The notes beneath the pieces were generated by a model. That model was not told the origin of the DNA, made no database searches, and saw only the letters and a program-made list of their open reading frames with translations. Both the position numbers and the translations under genes were made by a program. DNA of 64,000 bases from Actinacidiphila acidipaludis (GTDB taxonomy: Bacteria > Actinomycetota > Actinomycetes > Streptomycetales > Streptomycetaceae), in assembly GCF_019890725.1 (NCBI RefSeq), contig NZ_JAINZZ010000002.1:1-64000 (forward strand), in the 5' to 3' direction. Below, piece by piece: positions 17,956 to 26,136 of the stretch. Positions within the stretch are counted from its first letter, which is position 1; every line of letters begins with the position of its first letter.

Positions 17956-18154
17956 GCGCACGGCCGGTGCCGTCCGGAGGGCGCCGGACGGGACCGGCCG
18001 CACGCCGCCGCTCCCCCCGGGACGGGACCGGCGGCACGCCGCCTCCTCCCCGGACGGAGCCGCCGCGGCCGTCCCGGGCGGGGCTGAGAGACTGGGCCGA
18101 CCGCCGAGAGGGAGGTGACCGCCGCCCCGGGGCCGCGAACGGAGAGAGCCGCCG

Positions 18155-19117
18155 ATGTCCGACCTTCCGACGTACGACGACGTGCTGGCCGCCGCGCGGC
18201 GCATCGAGGGACAGGCCCACCGCACCCCGGTGCTGAGGTCCCGGCTGGTCGACGGGCAGACCGGCGCCGAAGTGCTCTTCAAGTGCGAGAACCTCCAGCG
18301 GATGGGCGCCTTCAAGTTCCGCGGCGCCTACAACGCGCTCGCCCAGTTCTCCCCCGAGCAGCGCCGGGCGGGCGTCGTCGCGTACTCCTCGGGCAACCAC
18401 GCCCAGGCCGTCGCCCTCGCCGCGCGGCTGCTGGACATCCCGGCCACCATCGTGATGCCGCTCGACGCCCCCGCGGCCAAGGTCGCGGCCACCAAGGGCT
18501 ACGGCGGTGACGTCGTCACCTACGACCGCTACACCGAGGACCGCGAGGAGATCGGCCGGGCGCTGGCCGCCGAGCGCGGGCTCACCCTCGTCCCGCCGTA
18601 CGACCACGCCCACGTGATCGCCGGGCAGGGCACGGCCGCCAAGGAGCTGTTCGAGGACGAGGGGCCGCTGGACGCGCTGTTCGTGCCGCTCGGCGGGGGC
18701 GGGCTGCTGTCCGGCACCGCGCTGGCCGCGGGAGCGCTGGCCCCGGACTGCCGGCTGTTCGGCGTGGAGCCGGAGGCCGGCGACGACGGCCGGCGGTCGC
18801 TGCGCGAGGACCGCATCGTGCACATCGACACCCCGCGCACCATCGCGGACGGCGCGCAGACCCAGCACCTGGGCGAGCTGACCTTCGCCGTCCTGCGCCG
18901 GGCCCGGCCGGCCGTGGTGACCGCGACCGACGACGAACTCGTGGACGCCATGGCGGTGTTCGCGACCTATCTGAAGCTCGTGGTGGAGCCCACCGGGTGC
19001 CTGGGGTTCGCCGCCCTGCGCCGGATGCGCGAGGAGCTGCGTGGGCAGCGCGTCGGCGTGATCGTCAGCGGCGGCAACGTCGACCCGGCACGGTACGCCG
19101 CCCTGCTCGCCGGCTGA
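18155..19117 (+). CDS. Threonine/serine dehydratase family PLP enzyme (threo-3-hydroxyaspartate ammonia-lyase or serine racemase type)
   Basis: A 320-residue fold-type II PLP enzyme. The PLP lysine is in GAFKFRGAYNAL, the SSGNHAQAVA loop binds the substrate carboxylate, and GGGGLLSG binds the phosphate. There is no C-terminal ACT domain, so it is the catabolic or racemase form rather than biosynthetic IlvA. It would deaminate threonine, serine or 3-hydroxyaspartate to the keto acid, or racemise serine; sequence alone does not decide. ATG 18155 has GGAGAGAG upstream. It ends facing the export operon with a 66-bp gap. Confidence 0.82.
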   Translation: MSDLPTYDDVLAAARRIEGQAHRTPVLRSRLVDGQTGAEVLFKCENLQRMGAFKFRGAYNALAQFSPEQRRAGVVAYSSGNHAQAVALAARLLDIPATIVMPLDAPAAKVAATKGYGGDVVTYDRYTEDREEIGRALAAERGLTLVPPYDHAHVIAGQGTAAKELFEDEGPLDALFVPLGGGGLLSGTALAAGALAPDCRLFGVEPEAGDDGRRSLREDRIVHIDTPRTIADGAQTQHLGELTFAVLRRARPAVVTATDDELVDAMAVFATYLKLVVEPTGCLGFAALRRMREELRGQRVGVIVSGGNVDPARYAALLAG

Positions 19118-19183
19118 CCTCGCCGCCCCTGCCCGCCGGCTGACCCGGCCGCCCTGCCCGGCGCCCGACCCAGGCGTCCGCCG

Positions 19184-22126
19184 TCAGCGGAGCTGGCGGC
19201 GGACCAGCTCGTGGAAGAGCCCCCCCTGCCCGGCCAGCAGCTCGGTGGGGGCGCCCTGCTGGACGACCCGCCCCTCGGCCATCACCAGCACCCGGTCGGC
19301 GTCCATGATCGTGGACAGCCGGTGGGCGATCACGATCCGGGTGGTGCGCATGGCCCTGGTGCTGTCGATGACCGTGCGCTGGGTGCCGTTGTCCAGCGCG
19401 CTGGTCGCCTCGTCGAGGAAGAGGATGCGCGGGCGGCGGATCAGCGCCTGCGCGATCATCAGCCGCTGGCGCTGGCCGCCGGAGACCGCGCCGCCGCCGT
19501 CCGCCAGCACCGTGTGCATGCCCATCGGCATGGCCTTGATGTCCTCGGCGAGCCCCGCCATCGCGGCCGCCTGCCACGCCTCCTCCAGCGTGTACGACTC
19601 CGCGCCGCAGATGCACTCCAGGATCGAGCCGGTGAACGGCTGCGCGTTCTGCAGCACCACCCCGCACTGCCGGCGCACCGCCGCCTGGTCGAGGGCGGCC
19701 AGGTCCTGGCCGTCGTAGAGCACCCCGCCCGCGACCGGCCGGTCGAAGCCGATCAGCAGCCGCAGCAGCGTCGACTTGCCGCAGCCGCTCGCGCCCACCA
19801 CCGCCACGAACTCGCCCGGCCGCACCTGGAAGGACACGTCGTCCAGCACCAGCGGCCCGTCGTCGGAGTACCGGAACGACAGCCCCCGGACCTCGATCGC
19901 GCCGGACAGCGTCCCGGGCTGCGCGCTGGCGGCGGGGACCTCGGGCGCGGCCTCCAGCACCGGCCGCAGCTGCTCGACCATCGGCAGCACCGACACCGCC
20001 GAGACGAGCGCGCCGGTCAGCTGGGTGGCCGAGGTGAGCATCATCGTGGCGGCCGAGCTGAAGGTGAGGAAGCTGCTGGGGGAGAGGCTGCCGCGGGCGG
20101 GACCGGCGAGCAGCATGAACAGCAGCAGCGTGCAGAACGGCAGGTACACCGCGTTGAACACGGTGGTGACGTTCCTGATCCGGCCCACGCGCTGCTGCAG
20201 TTCGCGGCTGCGCGCGAACTCGGTGGCCCACGCGGCGTAGGCGAAGTTCTCGGCGGCGGCCACCCGCAGCTTCGGCAGCCCGCGCAGCGTCTGGAACGAG
20301 CGGTTGGCGAGCTTGTTGTTCAGCTCCACCAGGCGCCGCTGCCAGCGCAGTTGCCACAGCCCGGTGGCCAGGAACACCGAGGCGACCACCGCGAGCATGC
20401 CCAGGGCCGCGAACGCCAGCGGCACGCTGTACCAGACCAGCAGCACCAGGTTCACGACGGCGACGGTGCCGGACTGCACGGCCACCGCGGTGGTGCCCGA
20501 CAGCATGCGGCGGATGCCGGAGACGCCCATCGCGGCGGCGGCCAGTTCCCCGGTCGAGCGCTGGGCGAAGAACCGGGTGGGCAGCCGCAGCAGCCGGTCC
20601 CACACGGCAGGCTGCAGGCCCGCCTCGATCCGGCCCTCCAGCCGCAGGATCGCGGTGTTCTGCACCAGCATGAACGCCGCCGACACCAGCGTGGTCGCGA
20701 CGATGGCCAGCGCGGTCTGGACGATCAGCCCCTTCTCGGCCTGCGGCACGTAGGAGCCGAGGATCCGGCCGGTCGCGATGGGCACCAGCGCGCCCAGGCC
20801 GACCGCGATCAGACTGCCGGTCAGCAGCCGCCCCACGTCGGGCCCGCTGCCGCGCATGCCGAAGCGCAGCAACTGCCGTGTGGAGACGGGCTCCTCGGGC
20901 AGCGTCCGGTAGAACATCACGCCGGCGGGCGCGAAACCGGCCGCGTTCGACGCGTCGATCCGTGTCCGGCGCCCGCCGCGCGGCTCGACCGCCTGGTAGC
21001 CGCCGCGCCGCCACAGCAGTGCCACCGGCGCGCCGCTCGCCGCCCGCGCGCCCAGCAGCGGGCCGGCGTCCTGCCGCCACCAGCGGTCGCCGAGTGCGAC
21101 CTCGCGGGTGCGGAACCCCGAGGCGAGAGCGATCCGTTCGACCGGGGACGTACGGCCGGGCGCGGCGGCCTCACCGGGCGCCGCGGCGGCGTCGGCGCCG
21201 CCCGCCGGCTCCCGCACCTCGATGCCGGCCGCGGCCCCGACCAGCCGGCAGGCGGCGAGCACGGCGTCCCCGCCGCCCTCCCCGCGGTCGTCGGGGGCCG
21301 CGCCCGCGATGGAGGCGAGCAGCGCCTGCTGCGCCCGGTCGCCGGCCGCCTCGCCGGCCTTGATCCCGGCGGCCGCCCGCTCCTCGTGGTCGCGCTCCAG
21401 CCGTTCGATCCAGCGGCCCAGCGCGATCAGCAGCCGCGACTGCTGGTTGACCATCCGCTGCCACATCCCGCCGTCGATCAGCAGCTGGCCGTCGGCCTCC
21501 GCGCCGAACTCGGCGCCGTAGCGGACCGTGCCGGGGTCCACCGGCATCCACTGGATGTCGTCGTCGGGCGACGCGCCGCCGGCGGCCGGGCGGCCGTCCA
21601 CCCGGGCCTCGAACAGCACCCGCAGCCCGCGTCCGACGCCCTGCGCGAACGCCTGCTCCAGCGCGCTGAGCTGCGGCACCCCGCCGCCGTACGCCCAGCC
21701 GACGTCGCCCGTGCCGTACCCCTGGCCGTACGGGTCCTGGTACCAGCCCTGCGCGCCCTGGCCGCCGTAGGTGTCGTCCATCGCGTACGGCTGCGCGGGC
21801 GCGAACAGTTCCCGCAGCGGGATCCGGCGCACCGCGCAGCCGTCCAGCGGGCGGCTCACCAGCGTGTACTGCGGGCCCTCCACCGGGCCCATGAGCAGCG
21901 TGCCCGGCTCCAGCCGGCCCAGGAAGTGCCACTGGCCGTCCGCGGCGGCGTCCACCGCGAACAGGTCCATGGCGCCCTCGACCACCAGCCACAGCACGTG
22001 CGGCCCCTCCAGGGGCAGGCTGCGCAGTCCCGCGCAGTCCACGGCGTGGCCCAGGGACCCCATCGCGCCGATCACCAGGTCGCCGGGGCCGGGCGCCTGG
22101 AGCAGCGGGTCGTGCACCGAGGTCAC
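19184..22126 (-). CDS. NHLM/NHLP-type peptide export ABC transporter, permease/ATPase subunit
   Basis: A 980-residue ABC half-transporter with a long N-terminal extension. Residues about 1-110 look like a cyclic-nucleotide-binding-type beta-roll. A Tyr/Gly/Gln-rich insert follows (119-149), then a helical and beta segment. The transmembrane domain lies at about 430-700 and the ATPase domain at the C-terminus, with Walker A GASGCGKST, signature VSGGQ and Walker B ILFLDEATSALD. This architecture is that of the second transporter in NHLM bacteriocin systems, which exports peptides with the C39 partner. GTG 22126 starts 1 nt after the upstream stop, so it is the last gene of a coupled operon. It lacks a peptidase domain. 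Confidence 0.88.
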   Translation of the reverse strand: MTSVHDPLLQAPGPGDLVIGAMGSLGHAVDCAGLRSLPLEGPHVLWLVVEGAMDLFAVDAAADGQWHFLGRLEPGTLLMGPVEGPQYTLVSRPLDGCAVRRIPLRELFAPAQPYAMDDTYGGQGAQGWYQDPYGQGYGTGDVGWAYGGGVPQLSALEQAFAQGVGRGLRVLFEARVDGRPAAGGASPDDDIQWMPVDPGTVRYGAEFGAEADGQLLIDGGMWQRMVNQQSRLLIALGRWIERLERDHEERAAAGIKAGEAAGDRAQQALLASIAGAAPDDRGEGGGDAVLAACRLVGAAAGIEVREPAGGADAAAAPGEAAAPGRTSPVERIALASGFRTREVALGDRWWRQDAGPLLGARAASGAPVALLWRRGGYQAVEPRGGRRTRIDASNAAGFAPAGVMFYRTLPEEPVSTRQLLRFGMRGSGPDVGRLLTGSLIAVGLGALVPIATGRILGSYVPQAEKGLIVQTALAIVATTLVSAAFMLVQNTAILRLEGRIEAGLQPAVWDRLLRLPTRFFAQRSTGELAAAAMGVSGIRRMLSGTTAVAVQSGTVAVVNLVLLVWYSVPLAFAALGMLAVVASVFLATGLWQLRWQRRLVELNNKLANRSFQTLRGLPKLRVAAAENFAYAAWATEFARSRELQQRVGRIRNVTTVFNAVYLPFCTLLLFMLLAGPARGSLSPSSFLTFSSAATMMLTSATQLTGALVSAVSVLPMVEQLRPVLEAAPEVPAASAQPGTLSGAIEVRGLSFRYSDDGPLVLDDVSFQVRPGEFVAVVGASGCGKSTLLRLLIGFDRPVAGGVLYDGQDLAALDQAAVRRQCGVVLQNAQPFTGSILECICGAESYTLEEAWQAAAMAGLAEDIKAMPMGMHTVLADGGGAVSGGQRQRLMIAQALIRRPRILFLDEATSALDNGTQRTVIDSTRAMRTTRIVIAHRLSTIMDADRVLVMAEGRVVQQGAPTELLAGQGGLFHELVRRQLR

Positions 22127-22127
22127 G

Positions 22128-24392
22128 TCAGCGCTCCCTGACCAGTTCCGCGTACGGCCCGCCGGCCGCGCTCAGTTCCTCGTGGCGGCCGCGCTCGACG
22201 ACCGTGCCGCGCTCCAGCACGACGATCTCGTCGCTGTCGCGGACCGTGCTCAGCCGGTGGGCGATGACCACGCAGGCGCAGCCGCGGCGGCGCAGGTTGT
22301 CGATGATCAGCCGCTCGGTCTCGGCGTCCAGGGCGCTGGTCACCTCGTCCAGCACCAGCACGCTCGGCCGGCGGACCAGCGCGCGGGCGATCTCCAGGCG
22401 CTGCCGCTGGCCGCCGGAGAAGTTCCGGCCGTCCTGCTCCACCCGGCAGTGGATGCCGCCCGGCCGGCGGGCGATCACGTCGTCCACAGCGGCGTCCCGC
22501 AGCGCGGCGAGCACCGCGTCGTCCGGCACCGACGGGTCCCACAGCGCCACGTTGTCGCGCACGGTGCCCTCGAAGAGGAAGACGTCCTGGTCGACGAAGG
22601 ACACCGACGAGGCCAGCGCGCTCTGCGGAATGTCCTCCAGACGCTGCCCGTCGATCCGGATCACGCCCTCCCACGGCCGGTACAGGCCCGAGATCAGCCG
22701 GGACACCGTGGACTTGCCGCTGCCGGAGCCGCCGACCAGCGCCACCTGCTGACCGGGACCCACCCGCAGGGTGAAGCCGTTCAGCAGCGGCGGGTCCAGC
22801 GGGCTGTAGCCGAACGTGACGTTCTCCAGGGTCACATGGCCGGTCAGCCGCCGGGTGCCCGCGGCGTCCGCCGCGCCCGGACCGGCGCCGCCGCGCCGCC
22901 CGCGGGTGTAGCGGGCGTCCGCGGGGAAGCTCTCCACGTCCTTCAGGCGCGTCACGTCCGCGGCGAAGTCCTGGACCCGGCCGGCCACTCCGTTGAGCCG
23001 GGTGACCGGCGCGGTGAAGCTGGTGACCAGGGCCTGGAACGCGACCAGCAGGCCGACCGAGATGCTGCCCTCGGCCGCCCGCTGCCCGCCGATCAGCAGG
23101 ATCAGCGCGCTGTTGAGCGCGGCGAGGGTGGGGGCGACGACGGCGAGCGCGGCACTCGGCACACCGAGCCGCTGCTGCCCGTCCAGGGTGGCGGCGTGCT
23201 GGCCGGCCCAGCGCCGGAAGTAGCCGCTCTCCCCGCCGGTGGCCTTCATCGTCTCGATCAGCTGCAGGCCGCTGTACGAGGTGTTGGTCAACTTGGCGGT
23301 GTCGGCGCGGAGTTTGTGGGTACCGGTGGCCCGCAGCCGGACCACCACCCGCATCGCCACCACGTTCAGCAGGGCCACCAGGACGCCGAGCAGTGTCAGT
23401 TGGGGGTCGTACGTCCAGAGCAGCACCGCGTACAGCAGCACCACCACCGCGTCGACGCCCGCGGCCGCGAGGTCGCGGGCCAGCGTCTCGGCGACCGAGT
23501 CGTTGGACTGCAGCCGCTGCACCAGGTCGGCCGGGTTGCGCTGGGCGAAGAACTGCACCGGCAGCCGCAGCAGGTGCCGCATGAAGCGCGCGCTGGTCAG
23601 CGTCGAGGAGATGATCCGGCCGCGCAGCAGGTTGGCCTGCTGGACGGCGGTCAGCACCGCGGTGAGCGCGACCAGCACGCCCATGGAGAGGAACAGGGTG
23701 CTCAGCAGGGACCGCTGGCCGCCGATCAGGAAGCGGTCGATGTAGGTACGGCTGAGCGCGGGCGCCGCCGCCCCGGTGAGCACCAGCAGGAAGCTGGCCG
23801 TCATCGCGGCCAGCAGGGTGCCGGTCGTGCCGCGCAGCCGGGCCGGCAGGGCGCGCAGGATGCCTGGCTTGCGGCCGCCGCCGCGGAACCCCGCGTCCGG
23901 TTCGAAGGTCAGCACCACGCCGGTGAAGCTGGTGTCGAAGTCCTCGGTGCGCACGAAACGGCGGCCGCGCGCCGGGTCGTTGATGTGCACGCCCTGCCGG
24001 CCGAGCCGGCCCGACATGCCCTCGTAGACCACGTAGTGGTTGAACTCCCAGAAGAGCACGGCAGGCGCCTGGACCTGAGCGAGGGCGGCCGGTTCCATCT
24101 GCATGCCCTTGGCCCGCAGGCCGTGGCTGCGGGCCGCCTTGAGCAGGTTGCTCGCCCGGGAGCCGTCCCGGGAGACCCCGCAAGCGATCCGCAGCTGCTC
24201 CAGCGGTACGAAGCGGCCGTAGTGGCCGAGCACCATCGCCAGCGACGCCGCCCCGCACTCCACGGCCTCCATCTGCAGCACCGAGGGGGTGCGGACCCGC
24301 CGGGGCCGCCGTCCGCGCGGCACCGCCGCCGCCTCGGGGCGGTGGCGGCCGCCGCGCGAGGGGGCGGGGGCCGGGAAGTGCCGGGGGCTCAC
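22128..24392 (-). CDS. NHLM/NHLP-type export ABC transporter with C39 leader peptidase
   Basis: A 754-residue fusion. An N-terminal C39 peptidase (about 35-165) has catalytic Cys in MEAVECGAASLAMVLGHYG, His in EFNHYVVYEG and Asp in INDPARG. It cuts after double-glycine leaders. Transmembrane helices follow (about 195-480) and then an ATPase domain with GGSGSGKST, FSGGQRQR and VLVLDEVTSALD. It would process and export the 74-aa precursor encoded upstream. GTG 24392 overlaps the adaptor stop by 4 nt (GTGA). All catalytic residues are intact, so the machine looks functional. Confidence 0.92.
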   Translation of the reverse strand: MSPRHFPAPAPSRGGRHRPEAAAVPRGRRPRRVRTPSVLQMEAVECGAASLAMVLGHYGRFVPLEQLRIACGVSRDGSRASNLLKAARSHGLRAKGMQMEPAALAQVQAPAVLFWEFNHYVVYEGMSGRLGRQGVHINDPARGRRFVRTEDFDTSFTGVVLTFEPDAGFRGGGRKPGILRALPARLRGTTGTLLAAMTASFLLVLTGAAAPALSRTYIDRFLIGGQRSLLSTLFLSMGVLVALTAVLTAVQQANLLRGRIISSTLTSARFMRHLLRLPVQFFAQRNPADLVQRLQSNDSVAETLARDLAAAGVDAVVVLLYAVLLWTYDPQLTLLGVLVALLNVVAMRVVVRLRATGTHKLRADTAKLTNTSYSGLQLIETMKATGGESGYFRRWAGQHAATLDGQQRLGVPSAALAVVAPTLAALNSALILLIGGQRAAEGSISVGLLVAFQALVTSFTAPVTRLNGVAGRVQDFAADVTRLKDVESFPADARYTRGRRGGAGPGAADAAGTRRLTGHVTLENVTFGYSPLDPPLLNGFTLRVGPGQQVALVGGSGSGKSTVSRLISGLYRPWEGVIRIDGQRLEDIPQSALASSVSFVDQDVFLFEGTVRDNVALWDPSVPDDAVLAALRDAAVDDVIARRPGGIHCRVEQDGRNFSGGQRQRLEIARALVRRPSVLVLDEVTSALDAETERLIIDNLRRRGCACVVIAHRLSTVRDSDEIVVLERGTVVERGRHEELSAAGGPYAELVRER

Positions 24393-25186
24393 GGCAGCAG
24401 CCAGTCGAGCGGGCGCTCCGCGGCCAGGTGGACCGAGGCGCCGACGGGAGTCATCGAGGTGAGCCGGGTCGGCGGGCCGCCCGCCGTGGACCAGCGGTAG
24501 CCGGACGGGTTCGAGGCGGACGCCGCGAGCCGCACCAGCACCGGTACCGGCGCGCCCTTGGCCGCGAACTGCCCGGCCAGGACGGGGTCGCCGAGGAAGG
24601 CGGCGATCTGCTGGCGCGACTGCGGCTGCCCGACCCCGGCCACGGTGCCGCGCAGCGTGCCGTACCGCCCGGGCACGGAGGGCACGGCCAGTTCCACGGG
24701 GGCGCCCACCGGCATCCGCGCGGTGCCGCCCTGCACGTACAGCATGGCCACCAGCGGCTCGCCGGGCCGTCCCGCGCGTTCGAGGGTCGCCACGGTCGCG
24801 CCGGTGGTGATCACCGCGCCGATGGCGGCGGTCAGCGTCACCACCTGGCCCGCGGCCACGGTGTGCACGGACTGGACGCCGGTGGCGGTGCGGACGTCCA
24901 GCACGGGCGCGTCGGCGGGCAGGGTGTCACCGGGCTTGGCGCGCACCTGCACGACCTGGCCGGCCACCGGGCTCTGCAGCACATAGCTGCCCTCGGTGCG
25001 GGTCAGCACGCCCGCCGCGCTCAGCTTGCTGGTGACGGTGCCGGTCACCGCCCACACTCCGGCCGCCGCCAGGACGACGACGCAGACGGCGAGCGCGAGC
25101 CGGCCCTGCGGCCGGGCGAAACGCACCGGCAGGTCGAGCTCTTCCGGTGACTGCAGTTTGGCCAGCGCCTTCTGGCGGAACTCCAC
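24389..25186 (-). CDS. HlyD-like adaptor (NHLM secretion protein)
   Basis: A 265-residue membrane-fusion-type protein. After a short cytoplasmic N-terminus (MEFRQKALAKLQSPEELDLP, typical of NHLM adaptors) comes one transmembrane helix (about 30-50, LALAVCVVVLAAAGVWAVTG). Biotinyl-lipoyl-like strands follow on the outside (SPVAGQVVQVRAKPGDTL; AAGQVVTLTAAIGAVITTGATVATLE). It likely bridges the two ABC subunits and the cell wall side. GTG 25186 has an AAGGAAG ribosome site. It lies between the precursor gene's hairpin and the C39 transporter, with which it overlaps. Confidence 0.88.
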   Translation of the reverse strand: MEFRQKALAKLQSPEELDLPVRFARPQGRLALAVCVVVLAAAGVWAVTGTVTSKLSAAGVLTRTEGSYVLQSPVAGQVVQVRAKPGDTLPADAPVLDVRTATGVQSVHTVAAGQVVTLTAAIGAVITTGATVATLERAGRPGEPLVAMLYVQGGTARMPVGAPVELAVPSVPGRYGTLRGTVAGVGQPQSRQQIAAFLGDPVLAGQFAAKGAPVPVLVRLAASASNPSGYRWSTAGGPPTRLTSMTPVGASVHLAAERPLDWLLP

Positions 25187-25275
25187 CGACCACTTCCTTC
25201 ACGTGCGGGCGGCCCTGCTTGCGGCCGCGGTGTTCCGGTGCCGCGCGCCGGGCGGCGGGCGCGGGGACACCGCAG

Positions 25276-25305
25276 GGACCCCGGGCCGTGGTGGCCCCGG
25301 GGTCC
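25276..25305 (-). terminator. Attenuator-like hairpin between precursor and transporter genes
   Basis: GGACCCCGGGCC (25276-25287) pairs with GGCCCCGGGGTCC (25293-25305) around GTGGT, 27 nt beyond the precursor stop and 90 nt before the adaptor start. There is no U tract. A leaky terminator here would give much more precursor than exporter mRNA, as is usual in peptide operons. Confidence 0.65.
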
Positions 25306-25331
25306 ATGTGCGAGCTGAGTCTGAGGCAGCC

Positions 25332-25556
25332 TCAGATACCGGCGATGCCGGTGACACCCGTGAGGGTGCCGGCGGCACCGGTGACCAGGCCCACGACCTC
25401 GCCGACCGGCAGGGACGGCAGGGCGGAGGTGGCCGAGCCGACCAGGGTGTCCAGACCGTCGATCTGGGCGCCGCCGGAGATGCTGATGCCGCCCGAGACG
25501 CCGTCCAGCTCGGTGTCGGAAATCTCGCGGGTCTCGACCTGGGGCGTGTTGCGCAT
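25332..25556 (-). CDS. Double-glycine leader peptide precursor (bacteriocin-like, 74 aa)
   Basis: The leader MRNTPQVETREISDTELDGVSGG (shown here only as 20+3 residues' worth of motif: ELxxVxGG at 16-23) matches substrates of C39 peptidases. Cleavage after Gly23 leaves a 51-residue product rich in Gly, Ala, Val, Thr, Ser, Leu and Ile. The product has no Cys, Lys, Arg or His and only three acidic residues (Asp33, Asp36, Glu53). Its last 20 residues are uncharged with LTG/VTG/IAG steps. Database-style labels for such leaders are often 'type A2 lantipeptide', but Cys is absent and no lanthionine synthetase is near. ATG 25556 follows a GAAGGGA site; the longer upstream frame is not protein-like. 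It is the first gene of the export operon. Confidence 0.82.
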   Translation of the reverse strand: MRNTPQVETREISDTELDGVSGGISISGGAQIDGLDTLVGSATSALPSLPVGEVVGLVTGAAGTLTGVTGIAGI

Positions 25557-26088
25557 GAGTGCGTTTTCCCTTCGTTGCACTGGAAATTCCACAAGAGATT
25601 CCGGCCGCCGGAATCTGTCCGGACAGGCCGAATTCAACGGTCGTGCGACGCCCCGGGATCCGGAATGCGTATCGGCAACTCCCGCTTGGCGGTCGATGTA
25701 AGCACGTGATCGGCCGCCCGGCCAGCCGTGCCCGGGCCGTGGGCTGCGGAAACGGTTACCCGGGAAGAATCGCGTCACCGGACCGGAACGAGTTCTTCAC
25801 ACGGCCCACCGATTCGTACCGCGTGTGACGCCGTGCCGCCCATTTCGCTCGAACACCCCTGCGCACGCGGCGCGGTCGCCGTTCGGTTGTGGTCAGAATC
25901 CGCCAGAAGCTGTGCAGTTTCTGTACCTGTGGTGTGCGGTCGTGCCAATACCGGTATGCGTGGCGCCAGTTCGTCCGACAGTGCGCATGATCAGGGCATG
26001 TGCGGTGATGTCGGACATCGCGGCGGCAGCCCGGCAGGCGATGCCCCTCGCGGGTTCCGGGGGGTTCGCGTACGGGTCCGGGCACGGC
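25557..26088 (-). promoter_or_regulatory. Upstream region of the precursor gene; palindrome at 25597-25615, otherwise no gene
   Basis: About 530 bp without a supportable gene. GATTCCGG (25597-25604) and CCGGAATC (25608-25615) form an inverted repeat around CCG, 41 nt ahead of the precursor start, and is the best operator candidate. A perfect ATACCGGTAT (25950-25959) lies farther away. Local G+C around 25780-25960 seems lower than in genes, as expected for a control region. No clear -35/-10 pair was found. Confidence 0.45.
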
Positions 26089-26121
26089 GACGGCGGCCGC
26101 CCGGGGTGGGCGGCCGCCGTC
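26089..26121 (-). terminator. Hairpin after the PhzF-like gene
   Basis: A perfect 14-bp stem (26089-26102 with 26108-26121) around GGGGT lies 16 nt past the stop of the PhzF-like gene. G+C-rich, without a U tract. Confidence 0.7.
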
Positions 26122-26136
26122 GGATCGGGCGGGGCG

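Noticed and set aside
17952-18236. ORF starting at the ATGA overlap after the Cys peptide
   Set aside because: Arg/Pro-rich and runs into the PLP lyase gene in another frame; no family features.
25332-25556. Lanthipeptide precursor
   Set aside because: The core has no Cys and no LanM, LanB/C or LanKC gene lies in the window; only the leader resembles type A2 leaders.
25756-26085. 109-codon ORF on the minus strand in the gap upstream of the precursor gene
   Set aside because: His/Arg-rich composition without domain logic, no ribosome site, and codon bias unlike neighbouring genes.
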